Assembly: GCA_027924585.1 (NCBI GenBank)
Contig: BSBM01000643.1
Location: forward strand, 18,400,501-18,464,500
Source of the DNA: Larix kaempferi
Taxonomy: Eukaryota > Streptophyta > Pinopsida > Pinales > Pinaceae
Reading direction: 5' to 3'
DNA: 64,000 nucleotides
Within the stretch, counting starts at the first letter, position 1. Every line of letters starts with the position of its first letter. A program made the translations under genes and the position numbers. A model generated the notes under the pieces. That model saw only the letters and a program-made list of their open reading frames with translations, did no database searches and was not told the origin of the DNA. Shown here piece after piece: positions 1-9,298 of the stretch.

Positions 1-201
1 ATGATGGGAGACAAGGAAAGATAACCGAGAGAGCCTCTTCAATGTTGGGGATGTGGAGGAGAACACATACTTAGGAACCATCCACATCAGAATGGGAGTG
101 AAAAGCAAGTTCACAACATCCAAGGAGCTAAAACAGTGGGTCAAGTGGCAAGGACCGTTCATAGAATTTATGTAGCACTAGAGGACCGCCAAGCAGACCA
201 T
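1..201 (+). mobile_element. Truncated gypsy gag/protease shard, same family as gypsy-2
   Basis: This stretch aligns base for base with 16826-17027 inside gypsy-2, with about ten differences by eye. It covers the nucleocapsid zinc knuckle and the start of the protease linker. The first knuckle cysteine codon is kept here (TGT, mutated to TTT in gypsy-2), but the last cysteine reads His (CAT). Similarity stops abruptly after GCAGACCAT at 201. The left part lies outside the window, so this may be the edge of a larger degraded copy. It cannot be expressed as a protein by itself. Confidence 0.85.
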
Positions 202-829
202 ATTCAAAACACATCTCTTAAGAATCTCTTAAGAATCTCTTAAGTGACACCTATTCAACATTACCAACATAAAAAAAAGTGACATCATACCAATGTTGTT
301 TAACATTTTGCTCGTCAACATTTCTATGATGCAAGAAAGCATTGAACTTGGGCCCAAATGTAGTAATGTGTGGCATTAGTGGGACACTTTTTTCTGGGTG
401 AAGGTATTAAAGGGAGAGAAATGATATGGTGATGACATTGCAAAGAGGTTGTTAGTGAATGCATGAAAATTATGAGGTCATGAAGAATCTAGAGGGATTA
501 GGAGGTGAATTTGGTGGGTTGCATGTAGTGTTGTGCATTTGGAGTTAGTACGAGCAACTTATACAACATGATATTAGGGTGATGTGTTCCATCATTCATC
601 GTAGGAGAAATATCTTGTGCCATTGGAGGAGCACTTCACATTGTTGCTATCTAAGAGATATATAACACACACAAAAGTCATTGCCTTCTCTTTTCTTGGG
701 TTTATGGATTATCATTTATGTTGTTCTGCCCATCTTAAATTAAGTGGGGTGAATTTATTTTGATCATTATTTAAGGTGAATATTTTTTTCAAGTGATTGG
801 TCTTGTCCAAGTTGTGGAGAGTATTAAGA
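202..829. other. Intergenic, no gene seen
   Basis: No coding region is convincing. The only structure is an 11-bp unit (TCTCTTAAGAA) repeated almost three times at 214-244, right beside the breakpoint of the gag shard. The rest is unique-looking AT-rich sequence. Confidence 0.5.
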
Positions 830-1550
830 AAGGTTTGGGGGATCCCAAAAACAATCCTAATATTGTTTTTCCATCAAACATCTTAGGATGATTTTTTCCT
901 TTTATGGCCATATGCAGGTTAGAGTACTAAAAATTGTTGTTTAAAGTGTAATGAGATTTGACCGATGGTAATCAAAAGAAAAAAAAATGTAGTCATTCTC
1001 TACAACTATTTCAATCTTTGCTTTGGATGATGACCCATGACAACATTATACCCCTTTTTTATGGAATAAGAGTGTTTAACTACATCTAACTATACGAAGT
1101 AGCAAAAAAATTATGGACATGAAGCCAAGGTCTTCGTGAAATTTTACAATAGAACAAGATGGATGCCTTCACATGTCTTGTTAAAGGTAGGATATTACCT
1201 CACCCTCATATTTCCATCCATCTTCAACATTTTGAGTTTGTCTTTGTCATGAGGATGAATAGATTTTTTTGTGAATATGTTCTTAAATTTCATATTTACC
1301 TCCACCTTCACCATTTTGAGTTTGTCTTTGTTCTGACTATGTTAACTATTTTTTATTATAGTTATTTAGTGGTTTTAAAAATAAATACGCCAACTCAAAG
1401 ATTAGTATAAAACAATAGGCCTTTTTCATATAACTTGGTTGATATAAATTTCTTCCCTCCAATCATACAGGATATAAAAGAGAGCCATGAAGTAAGACAT
1501 TTTTTAGTTTGATTTATTTCTTTTTGTGTTAGTTTGTTAAGTATTTAACA
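830..1550. repeat. Duplicated block, left flank of receptor locus (copy 1)
   Basis: The sequence matches 36530-37870 in the same orientation. Shared landmarks are the 'catcttaggatg' and 'ttatggacatgaagccaa' stretches and the 'caccttcaccattttgag' stretch. Copy 2 has an extra segment of about 390 bp (about 36936-37330) containing a foldback repeat, and another extra segment at about 37600-37846. A short 83-codon open frame inside (1159-1410) is not preserved as a frame in copy 2 and is not called. The block ends at GTATTTAA (1550), where the two copies part company. Confidence 0.8.
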
Positions 1551-2290
1551 TATTAGGTTGGATTGTAATTTGAAAGTACACATAACAATATCCATGGAAA
1601 ATATATTATCTCTCGTTGTCTTTTCTATTGTTTATTTGATTTTTAACATTATTATAAAAATCTATGAATAATATTTCTTAAATATACATAATGTAAATAT
1701 TTTACTTTTTTCAATAAACTTTGTTTACAAATATAAAAGTTATACATATTTTATAAATAAAACTAGCAACTCTTATCTCTTCGTCCACTTTTCAATTAGT
1801 CAAAATAAAAATAGAATTTCAATAACTTCGAATATCATTAAATAAATTTTATAAAGTGGATCCATATTTAAATATAATATTAGAAATAATAATAAAAACA
1901 ACGTTTGTATTAGTAAACATCATTAATTAAAACAATAAAATAACTATAATGGATTTTTTTTGAAATGAAAAGATAACTATAGATATACATGATGAAGAGT
2001 TTAACAACATTTATGTTTATGTAAAATATTGTATAAACAAAACAGCATCCATAAATTTACAATGATAATTGTGAACACCAATTCATAAGTGTAATAGAAA
2101 GTTCAAACCATGATATATGATTAAATATATATTTATATCCATTATTAATAAGTAATTATGTAACATTATTATTAATTTGTTTTTCTTTTTATTATAAAAA
2201 TATCATTTAAAAGGTGATATACCTTTTTTATTCATCATACATTTTATATTTTGATACAATGGATGGGAACATTTGAGCTTAGCAAACTAA
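1551..2290. other. AT-rich 3' flank of the receptor gene, no gene seen
   Basis: Very AT-rich sequence between the duplicated block and the stop codon of the receptor-like gene. It is absent from the second copy of the locus. It should contain the 3' untranslated region and polyadenylation signals of the minus-strand gene, but I cannot pick one with confidence. Confidence 0.4.
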
Positions 2291-4606
2291 CTATGTAGGG
2301 AATCGATATACTCCAAAAAAGGGTCGTGGCATGTTTGGGGGAACCACCCAATGTTTAGCTCTCTCCCATAACATAAAGATACCAACCACTCCCCCAAACC
2401 CAATCCCTATTCCCATCCCCACTGCTATCAATGACATCTTTTCATCCACACGACCTAACCATCCCACTCTTACATTACTACTGTTACTGACATTATCACC
2501 TTTTATCACTGATCTTTCATTTACATTGCATGATTCTAAAGGACAACCCCATAAACACCTATTCTTTTGAAATGAAGATACATTGAAAGTGGAAAACTGT
2601 GTTCCTGTTGGGATTTGTCCACAGAGATTGTTTGATGAAACATCTAGAACAGCCAACTCATGTAATTTAGAGAGCTCTTCAGGAATCGATCCACTCAAAT
2701 TATTGTTTGCCAAGTCTAACTGCTCCAAAGTAGATATCCCACTAAGAGATGTTGGAATTTTCCCTTCCAATTGATTATGAGATAAATTCAGCAACCGCAA
2801 GTGACTCATACTACCTATGCTTGTGGGGATTTCTCCTGAAAGATTATTGCAAGACAAATCAAATATAGTGTTTGTAGGAAGAACATATGATATAGAATAC
2901 TCATGTCCCTTCATGTTAATTTCCAATCCCTCATATAACTCTTCATTATTTGACACATTTGCGAACCCAGAGAGTCTCTCAAGATGCGCTGGTATTCTTC
3001 CACTGAATTTGTTGTTGGATAAATCCAACACATACAACTTGGTGAGATTTGTGATGTGCTGAGGAATATGACCATCCAGATTATTATAACCAATGCTTAA
3101 AACTGTCAACTCGGGAAAACCAGTGAAGTATTGAGGAAGCTTACCCATCAGTTTATTTTTCCTTAAATCTAGTATCATAAGCTGGTTCAAGTGGACCAAA
3201 GATGTGGGTAGTGTCCCAGAAAAGTTATTAGAATGAGCAAGGAAATATTGAATAGAACTACAATTTCCAATGCCATTAGGAATTGGTCCCTCCAAGTTGT
3301 TTTCTGATAAATCTAAGAACTGAAGTGAAACCAAACCATTAATACTATCAGGAATACTACCAAAAAGCGTGTTATTAAATATGTTTAGATAAATGAGAGC
3401 CTTTAGTTGACCTATGGTATATGGGATATGTCCAGTTAATTTGTTTGAGTCTAACCATAAGGATTGCAATGAATGAAGCTTTCCTATAGATCTAGGAATT
3501 GTGCCTATCAAATTGTTGTTTGAGAGAGTAAGAGTTACAAGCTTTTTTAAATGGGCAATCGCTTTAGGGATGCTACCACTAAGCCTATTATTATCAAGAT
3601 GTAGTTCATATATTTGTGTCAAATTGGCAAGGGTTATAGGTATGCTAGTGAGTTTGTTTTGAGAGAGATCTAGGAAGCCCAACCTGGTCAAATTGAAAAT
3701 GGCTTTAGGTACGCTAATAAGTTTGTTTTCAGATAGATCTAGGTGATTCAACTTGTTTAAATTTGCATTCTCAATGTCTTCAAGAACTCCACCCGAAAGA
3801 ACTAACTCGGTCAACTTGGTCAAATTAGAAATGCCTTTAGGTATGCTCTCTTTTAGAGAAGAAAGATATAACTGGGAGAGGGGAAGCCTGAAAATTTCTG
3901 AAGGAATAGAACTGGAAATATTTTGACAAGAAATCGATAGAGATGTAAGGTGTGTCAAATTACCCAATTGACGTGGTATACTCCCATAGATTTTGTTGTC
4001 GGAGAGATCCAGGGCCTTTAGATTTTCCAGCAGGCCCAATTGACGTGGTATACTCCCAGAGATTTTGTTGTCGGAGAGATCCAGGTACTTTAGATTTTCC
4101 AGCAGGCCCAATTCCACTGGAATAGAACCCGAGATCAGATTCCCGTTCAGGTCAAGTTCTCCCAACATTTTCAGCTGGCCAATTTCGGGTGGAATACCTC
4201 CTGTAAAATCATTAAACTGAAGATCTAATGTGCGCAATAAAGACAGGTTGCCTATACACGGGGAAAGGGTACCTTCCAAATCTCCTACTCGAATCTCTAT
4301 GGCGACCACTCTTTTGGTGTGTGGTCTGCAGCGAATACCCAACCACGAGCACACGTTCTCGGAGTTCTCCGCCGTCCAGTCGGACAGACAGCCAGATGGA
4401 TCCGCTGTGACGGCCTTTCGGAAGGACAAGAGAGCATGGAGGTCCCTTGCCTCGTGGGCGTCCGTTGATGATAACATGAATTCAGAATGATGTTGCTTTA
4501 TATCATCATACGGATGTTGATGAGGATCATCATATGGTTTGAACATCGGTGCAGCCACAGGGAGTAGAAGCAATAATGAGAGAAGAAGAGCAGCGTTGAG
4601 ATCCAT
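2291..4606 (-). CDS. Leucine-rich-repeat receptor-like protein (LRR-RLP), intact, intronless
   Basis: A 771-residue single-exon protein. The ATG at 4604-4606 is chosen because the longer frame upstream would begin with TTG, and this ATG starts directly on a hydrophobic signal peptide (residues 1 to about 20, leucine-rich). Domains in order: an N-terminal LRR cap (about 52-95, with ALLSFRKAV and the CSWLGIRC cysteines); about 22 plant-type LRRs with the LxGxIP signature; a non-LRR island before the last four repeats (around NMKGHEYSISYVLPTN); a C-terminal cap with clustered cysteines (CLWGCPLESC); one transmembrane helix (about 724-746) with several overlapping GxxxG motifs; and a 25-residue cytoplasmic tail. 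There is no kinase domain. Known LRR-RLPs sit in the plasma membrane, sense microbial or developmental ligands, and signal through adaptor kinases such as SOBIR1, which pair through GxxxG helices. That role is inferred; the ligand is unknown. Repeats 3 and 4 are nearly identical. Confidence 0.93.
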   Translation of the reverse strand: MDLNAALLLSLLLLLPVAAPMFKPYDDPHQHPYDDIKQHHSEFMLSSTDAHEARDLHALLSFRKAVTADPSGCLSDWTAENSENVCSWLGIRCRPHTKRVVAIEIRVGDLEGTLSPCIGNLSLLRTLDLQFNDFTGGIPPEIGQLKMLGELDLNGNLISGSIPVELGLLENLKYLDLSDNKISGSIPRQLGLLENLKALDLSDNKIYGSIPRQLGNLTHLTSLSISCQNISSSIPSEIFRLPLSQLYLSSLKESIPKGISNLTKLTELVLSGGVLEDIENANLNKLNHLDLSENKLISVPKAIFNLTRLGFLDLSQNKLTSIPITLANLTQIYELHLDNNRLSGSIPKAIAHLKKLVTLTLSNNNLIGTIPRSIGKLHSLQSLWLDSNKLTGHIPYTIGQLKALIYLNIFNNTLFGSIPDSINGLVSLQFLDLSENNLEGPIPNGIGNCSSIQYFLAHSNNFSGTLPTSLVHLNQLMILDLRKNKLMGKLPQYFTGFPELTVLSIGYNNLDGHIPQHITNLTKLYVLDLSNNKFSGRIPAHLERLSGFANVSNNEELYEGLEINMKGHEYSISYVLPTNTIFDLSCNNLSGEIPTSIGSMSHLRLLNLSHNQLEGKIPTSLSGISTLEQLDLANNNLSGSIPEELSKLHELAVLDVSSNNLCGQIPTGTQFSTFNVSSFQKNRCLWGCPLESCNVNERSVIKGDNVSNSSNVRVGWLGRVDEKMSLIAVGMGIGIGFGGVVGIFMLWERAKHWVVPPNMPRPFFGVYRFPT
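3965..4108 (-). repeat. 72-bp in-frame tandem duplication inside the LRR domain
   Basis: Two 72-bp units (3965-4036 and 4037-4108) differ at three positions by eye. Each encodes one 24-residue LRR (GLLENLKxLDLSDNKIxGSI core). The neighbouring repeats of the same gene are far more divergent, so this is a recent unit duplication that lengthened the solenoid by one turn without breaking the frame. Confidence 0.95.
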
Positions 4607-4851
4607 TTCACCCGCCTCTTTCAAAGCCTGTGAGTTCTGTGTCTTCGGCTATTGAAGTGAAAGGAAAGCGTGTGGAGATTGTTTCATATGAAGTGAAAGG
4701 AGAGCGTGAGGAGATTCTTTCACCGCGGGCCGCCCACAAGTCAACCGAAGTCTTTAAATCATGCCATTTCGACGGTGACATGTAAACATATTCATCGTTT
4801 TTTCTTATATTTGATGACAAGGAGCATAGTCAAAATAACGAAAATTTTGGA
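4607..4851 (-). promoter_or_regulatory. Upstream region of the receptor gene
   Basis: Only about 245 bp separate the start codon from the duplicated right flank. Within it a 36-bp unit (TGAAGTGAAAGG...) is repeated in tandem at 4653-4688 and 4689-4724. No unambiguous TATA box is seen. Calling this the promoter is inference from position. Confidence 0.3.
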
Positions 4852-6470
4852 GTCAAGTCAGTCGGCTGCAAACCTACCCCACTATTTCTCCGCGATTGCC
4901 GGACAACTTTCCAGCCAACTTTCCTTCTCTTCTATGTTTTCTCTGCAATTGCCAGGCAACTTCCCAACTCGATCGCATCTTATTTTTCTCCATATATTTT
5001 GATAATTGACATTTCACCATAATTCCGTTTTCGTTATTTTCTTTAAAATTGGACTTTTTCTCTCTTAATTTTCGTATTATTTTGAGATCAAACCAAAATT
5101 TCGATCATTTTAGTCTATTTAAAAATTGACATCGCATATTTTATAATGGTTAAAATCAAGTTTCAATTATATAAGTCGATTTAACAACCATTTCTTACTG
5201 AAAAATTGCGAATGATAATTGAAAAGATTTTCACAAAGTAAATTCCACCAAGATTCTTGTGATTCTCTCGAAAGAAACTTCGTGCCCGATTTCTTGGTTA
5301 CCTTGTCTTATTAAAGTCAAGTAAATGCATACAACTCATATGTTTTGAAGGACGTTGGATTGTCACAACATTGTGATGGTTTATGTCGTGCCCGATTTCT
5401 TCGCTCCCTTGTCTTATTAAAGTCAAGTCAATGCATACAACTCAGATGCTTTGAAGGACGTTGGGTTGTGACAACATTGTGATGGTTTATTTCGTGCCCG
5501 ATTTCTTCGTTCTCTTTTCTTATTAAAGTCAAGTCAATGCATACAACTCACATGTTTTGAAGGCCGTTGGGTTGTGACCACATTCTCATTGATTATTGTC
5601 ATTGGGAATAGACTTTGATGGTGAAATATTGTATTGGGGCAAGTGGTCCAATAAGATTAAAAATTTCATGTAATCTTTATAAAAGTTACTTATTAGTATA
5701 AATCTTATTGAATTAATTAATAGTTATTATCTCTCACTTCAAATTAATTGTAAGTGATTGACATGTCTCAAATGAATTAATTAATGTACACAGTTTCTTT
5801 ATATAATTTTTTGTGAAATCATAGGATATCGTCACAACATTTAGAGTTAAATAACTCTTTCCATTTTTTTAATGATTTGAGAATAGTTTTGTTTATCAAA
5901 AAAGTATGTTTCATTAAATTTCACAACATATTAAGGCATACTACTACTTTTATTCTTTTGGGGGAGTATAGTATAAGAAGAGGGATAAGCAATGAGGGAC
6001 TTACATGTAGCTTCGAATGAAATCTCATCACCAATTAAATTCCCAATAAAAAAATTCAGCTTTCATTTAGGTTAAAGATGTCAATTGTCATTATACAATA
6101 GGAAATCAACTAGCCTTCTATAGTAGGGAATTAAAAAAACTTAACTACATCAGAGGTAAGTTAAGGAAGGAACATGTTAACAAAGAAAGATACATAACAT
6201 CTTGGCTATATACTCGTGTACATAAATTGTTTATAGTTAAATTCAATATACCATTTAGGATGGAGCATTTTAATAAAAAAGATACATAACATCTTGACTA
6301 TATACTCATGTATATAGCCGTTTGTATCAGTATACCATTGAACATGAGCTATGTATTGCAATTATGAATACACAAATTCTTATAGACATTCATGTAATAA
6401 CAAAGAGTGTAGAATGTCATTATGTGATGCTCATGTGATTTTAACCAAAGTTGCAATATCAAATAGAAGA
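4852..6470. repeat. Duplicated block, right flank of receptor locus (copy 1)
   Basis: Matches 37872-39230 in the same orientation, starting at GTCAAGTC. Shared landmarks include 'cataattccgttttc', the 'agtataagaagag' stretch, and 'gattttaacca' followed by 'ttgcaatatcaaa'. In copy 2 this flank is joined directly to the left flank with no receptor gene between them. Confidence 0.82.
5281..5597. repeat. Three-copy 106-bp tandem repeat
   Basis: Units start at 5281, 5387 and 5493 with CGTGCCCGATTTCTT and share 'attaaagtcaagt' and 'gttttgaagg'. They are close to identical with scattered substitutions. Copy 2 of the locus has only one degenerate trace of this unit (about 38070-38125), so the amplification happened in copy 1. 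Confidence 0.9.
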
Positions 6471-6958
6471 GGACCCCTTCAGGGTCCTATGTAGGCATGC
6501 CCAAGTAAAAGATACAACGAGAAACAAAGAAGTTTTGGCCATTGTGGTTTATACCTTTTTTTTTCAACTTTAAGTTGGCTGACCCTACTATTCTCGCATG
6601 GGAGTCAAGGGTAGCCCAAGCCCCTCGGGAATGGACCCAAGGACATATGCCCACCACGCCACCATTGCAGTTTACACCTATTAGACTTTTGGACAAATTA
6701 AGTTTCACAACAAACTGGGGTATACTATTGTTTTTATTCCTTTAGGAGAATTATAGCATAGGAAGAGATGCGAGTAATGAGGGATTTTCGTGCATCTTTT
6801 CCAATTTTTTTGTCAACAATGTAGAGATCCATATGATAAAGAAAGCATCAAGAACAACAATAGGTAATGCAAGAAAATTCCTCGCATTTCAAGAAATATC
6901 ATTTATATTTTGGACATTTCCTACATACTCCGAGTCTTGTTAGAGCATAATAACCCTC
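6471..6958. other. Intergenic, partial re-duplication of flank sequence
   Basis: No gene seen. A short palindrome (AGGACCCC-TTC-AGGGTCCT) lies near 6471. About 6696-6812 is a diverged second copy of 5915-6020, sharing the 'agaagag' and 'aatgaggga' landmarks. The last five bases before gypsy-1, CCCTC at 6954-6958, form its target-site duplication. Confidence 0.55.
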
Positions 6959-7928
6959 TAGTGCAGGAGCATCGGGGCCTAGGCAGACCAGTCGAAGTTG
7001 ATCGATCGAAGGGAGCCAACCAGCAGGAGTGTCGATGACCACTGGTGCGAAGAGCAGGTTGAATTGTCGAAGTCAACAAGTCAAGCAGAAGCAGTTGAGG
7101 TGCGGCCGACTGAAGGAATAGAACATGTCTCGAGAGGTTGAGGATCGACAGGAGATGGACGGCAGATGAAGAGCGATGTAAGAGGTCGGGTAGTCGACAA
7201 GTGGTCGAACTACGACACGACAGGGTTTAGCGAAGCCAAGTGTATTGGGGAAAATAGTGAACCGACAGGACAGTCGAGATGTGACTGACTGCTATAGCAG
7301 GGGTGGAAGGATAGAAAAGTCAAGGGACTGTATCAGTATCCGTTCGGGGTTGCTGAGGAAGTTATTACATTTATTGCGAGTTGGTGAAGGACATGGTAGA
7401 GGACGTCATGGATAGAGGCTGTGCAGCACAGCTAGAAGCTGACAGTGCAAGTTCGCAGGATTTGGACAGGATCGGCGAATGGAGGGAACGCATGTCTCGG
7501 GATTGTGATAATCTTGGAAACAACACCCACAGAGTAGAAGAGGAAAAAAAAAGGTCTTCAATCTCAGGGACGCAAAAAAGAGAGACGAAGGGGAGAAGGA
7601 GGAGAGCGCAGAGCTGAGAGAGTTATGAAGAGTCACACCGACTGAGTGCAGAGTTGAGATCGAACCATAGCTCAGAGTTTCATGGTGAACTAGGAGAGGG
7701 TGAGGTCGACACATAGGGAGAACACACCACAATTACTTCTAAGTTGTAAAGGCTGAGGCCAATTGTAGTTAGTTATTTGCTTATAGTTATTTTATATTGT
7801 AACCGATTTCAGAGAAGTAATATAAGCCAATCCAGGCATCTTGTTCTACACCTTGTTTGTGTGAGCATTATGGTTTGTGTCGTGTGTATTGTTAAGCAAG
7901 AAAGTATCCCGTAGGGTGACTTGCGTCA
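6959..7928 (+). repeat. gypsy-1 5' LTR
   Basis: Direct repeat of 12672-13641. The outer end reads TAG where the 3' LTR reads TGA, followed by the shared GCAGGAGCATC-type start; the inner end is TTGCGTCA. Short open frames inside (for example 7381-7617) recur in the 3' LTR but are LTR sequence, not genes. Confidence 0.9.
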
Positions 7929-7930
7929 GT

Positions 7931-7942
7931 TGGCATCAGAGC
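7931..7942 (+). other. gypsy-1 primer-binding site
   Basis: TGGCATCAGAGC lies two bases after the 5' LTR. It differs at one base from the TGGTATCAGAGC site used by many plant LTR elements, complementary to the 3' end of initiator Met tRNA. A second similar stretch (TTGGTATCAGG) follows at about 7996. Confidence 0.85.
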
Positions 7943-8041
7943 CCCGAAGCGAGTCCGGTTGGAGAAGAAGACTATACCAACCTGACTTGCGTCAGTTGGT
8001 ATCAGGATCTGGAAGTGTGAGAATTTCAGTAGAAGTTGAAA

Positions 8042-9298
8042 ATGGCTCATAGAGGCATTAATGTCCGAGGACGAAGAGCGCATGGCGCAACAGCCATCAC
8101 AGTGGATCATGAGATGTTCGACGAATGCGTCTGAACGATGCGAACTTTGACAAATGAAGTCGTGGCGATCAAAGAAAACCAAAGGCGTGGTTGCATTCCT
8201 GAAGCGCTAGACCATAACGACGAGGATGTCGAGGAAGTGGAAGCTTGGGAAGCCACAACAGAAGAACCAGAGGAAAAACTCATCAAACTTCTGACAGAAA
8301 TGAGAGGTCGGGCGAAGATCGATGTGCGTACATACTCGGAAAGCATGGACCGAGAAGACTTGATCGACTGGTTCAGAGAGATGGAGAAATATTTCGATGT
8401 AGAGCAGATCGAGGATCCTAAATGGGTTAAGACTGCATGCCTAAGGTTGAAGGGTCATGCCTCGTTGTGGTGGGACAATGTATAGGCTGATAGACTCAAG
8501 AAAGGCAAGGAGAAAATCAAATCTTGGGACAGGATGGTTGCTAAGTTGAAGGGGAAGTTCTTTCCCAATGACTATGTGGTTTCCTTGTTCCGAAAGCTAC
8601 AGAACTTTCGACAAAAAGAGATGACCGTGAAAGAGTACACAGAGGATTTCTACCGATTGTCGATTCAGTCAGGACAAATTGATGAAGGAGAAGAAGCTGT
8701 CGCCAGATATGTAAACGGCTTGAAGTACACTGTTCAGGATGAACTCAGCATGTCGAGATTCAGAGCAGTCGGAGAAGCATATCAGCTAGCTCTAAAGGTG
8801 GAAGAGAAACTAGCGAGAAAGTCCGCAGTGACCAGAGGTAGGATGACTAGTCGGGGTGAAAAGATTGTATCCACGAAAGGTCAAGGTAGCAGCTACAAGA
8901 AAGAAGATGTCGAAGAAAGTCGACGCACAGAAGGGACATCAACGAAGGAAATAGCGCAAGAGAACCGACGCGATGGTCGTGGGAACCACGGTCGAGGTGC
9001 GTATGGTCGAAGTGGTCCATCCGATAAGAAAGGAGTTAACAGACCGACTATAATCTGTTACAAATGCCGAGGGACGAGGCACAAGGAATATGAATGTCTA
9101 GAAAACCTACATGATGCAAAAAAGTCGAAACCCAGACGTCAAACGGATGAGCAAGTTGACGAGAGGGAAGAGTTGGCATCAGATAGCAGTGGAGGTGAGA
9201 AAGAGAAGAACCGGAATCTGACGATTCAGAGAGCCTTGATCAAGGAAGATCAACACGACCCGATGGAACCAGCACAACGGAAGGCGATCTTTTGAACG
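8042..9298 (+). pseudogene. gypsy-1 gag (capsid/nucleocapsid), broken by stops
   Basis: The frame opens with ATG at 8042 and is interrupted by TGA at 8132, TAG at 8483 and TGA at 9293, all in one frame. The capsid part contains the retrotransposon gag landmarks (RLKGHASLWWDNV, then FxxLRQ-like text and the EYTEDFYRLS stretch). The nucleocapsid has a single zinc knuckle at about 9056-9097 with C-x2-C-x4-H-x4-C spacing (CYKCRGTRHKEYEC), in which the usual glycine before His is replaced. Gag would package element RNA in cytoplasmic particles. No full product can be made from this copy. Confidence 0.9.

Noticed and set aside
2331-3093. Several plus- and minus-strand open frames of 60-81 codons
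   Set aside because: They are shadows of the LRR gene in other frames; LRR codon patterns often leave them open.
4607-4624. Longer N-terminus for the receptor protein
   Set aside because: The upstream start would be TTG; the ATG at 4606 begins the signal peptide directly.
6487-6745. Overlapping open frames on both strands
   Set aside because: Both are short, lack motifs, and are mutually overlapping in unique spacer sequence.
7381-7732. Open frames in the gypsy-1 LTR (also at 13094-13462)
   Set aside because: The same frames recur in the other LTR with length changes; there is no protein motif and the sequence is LTR.
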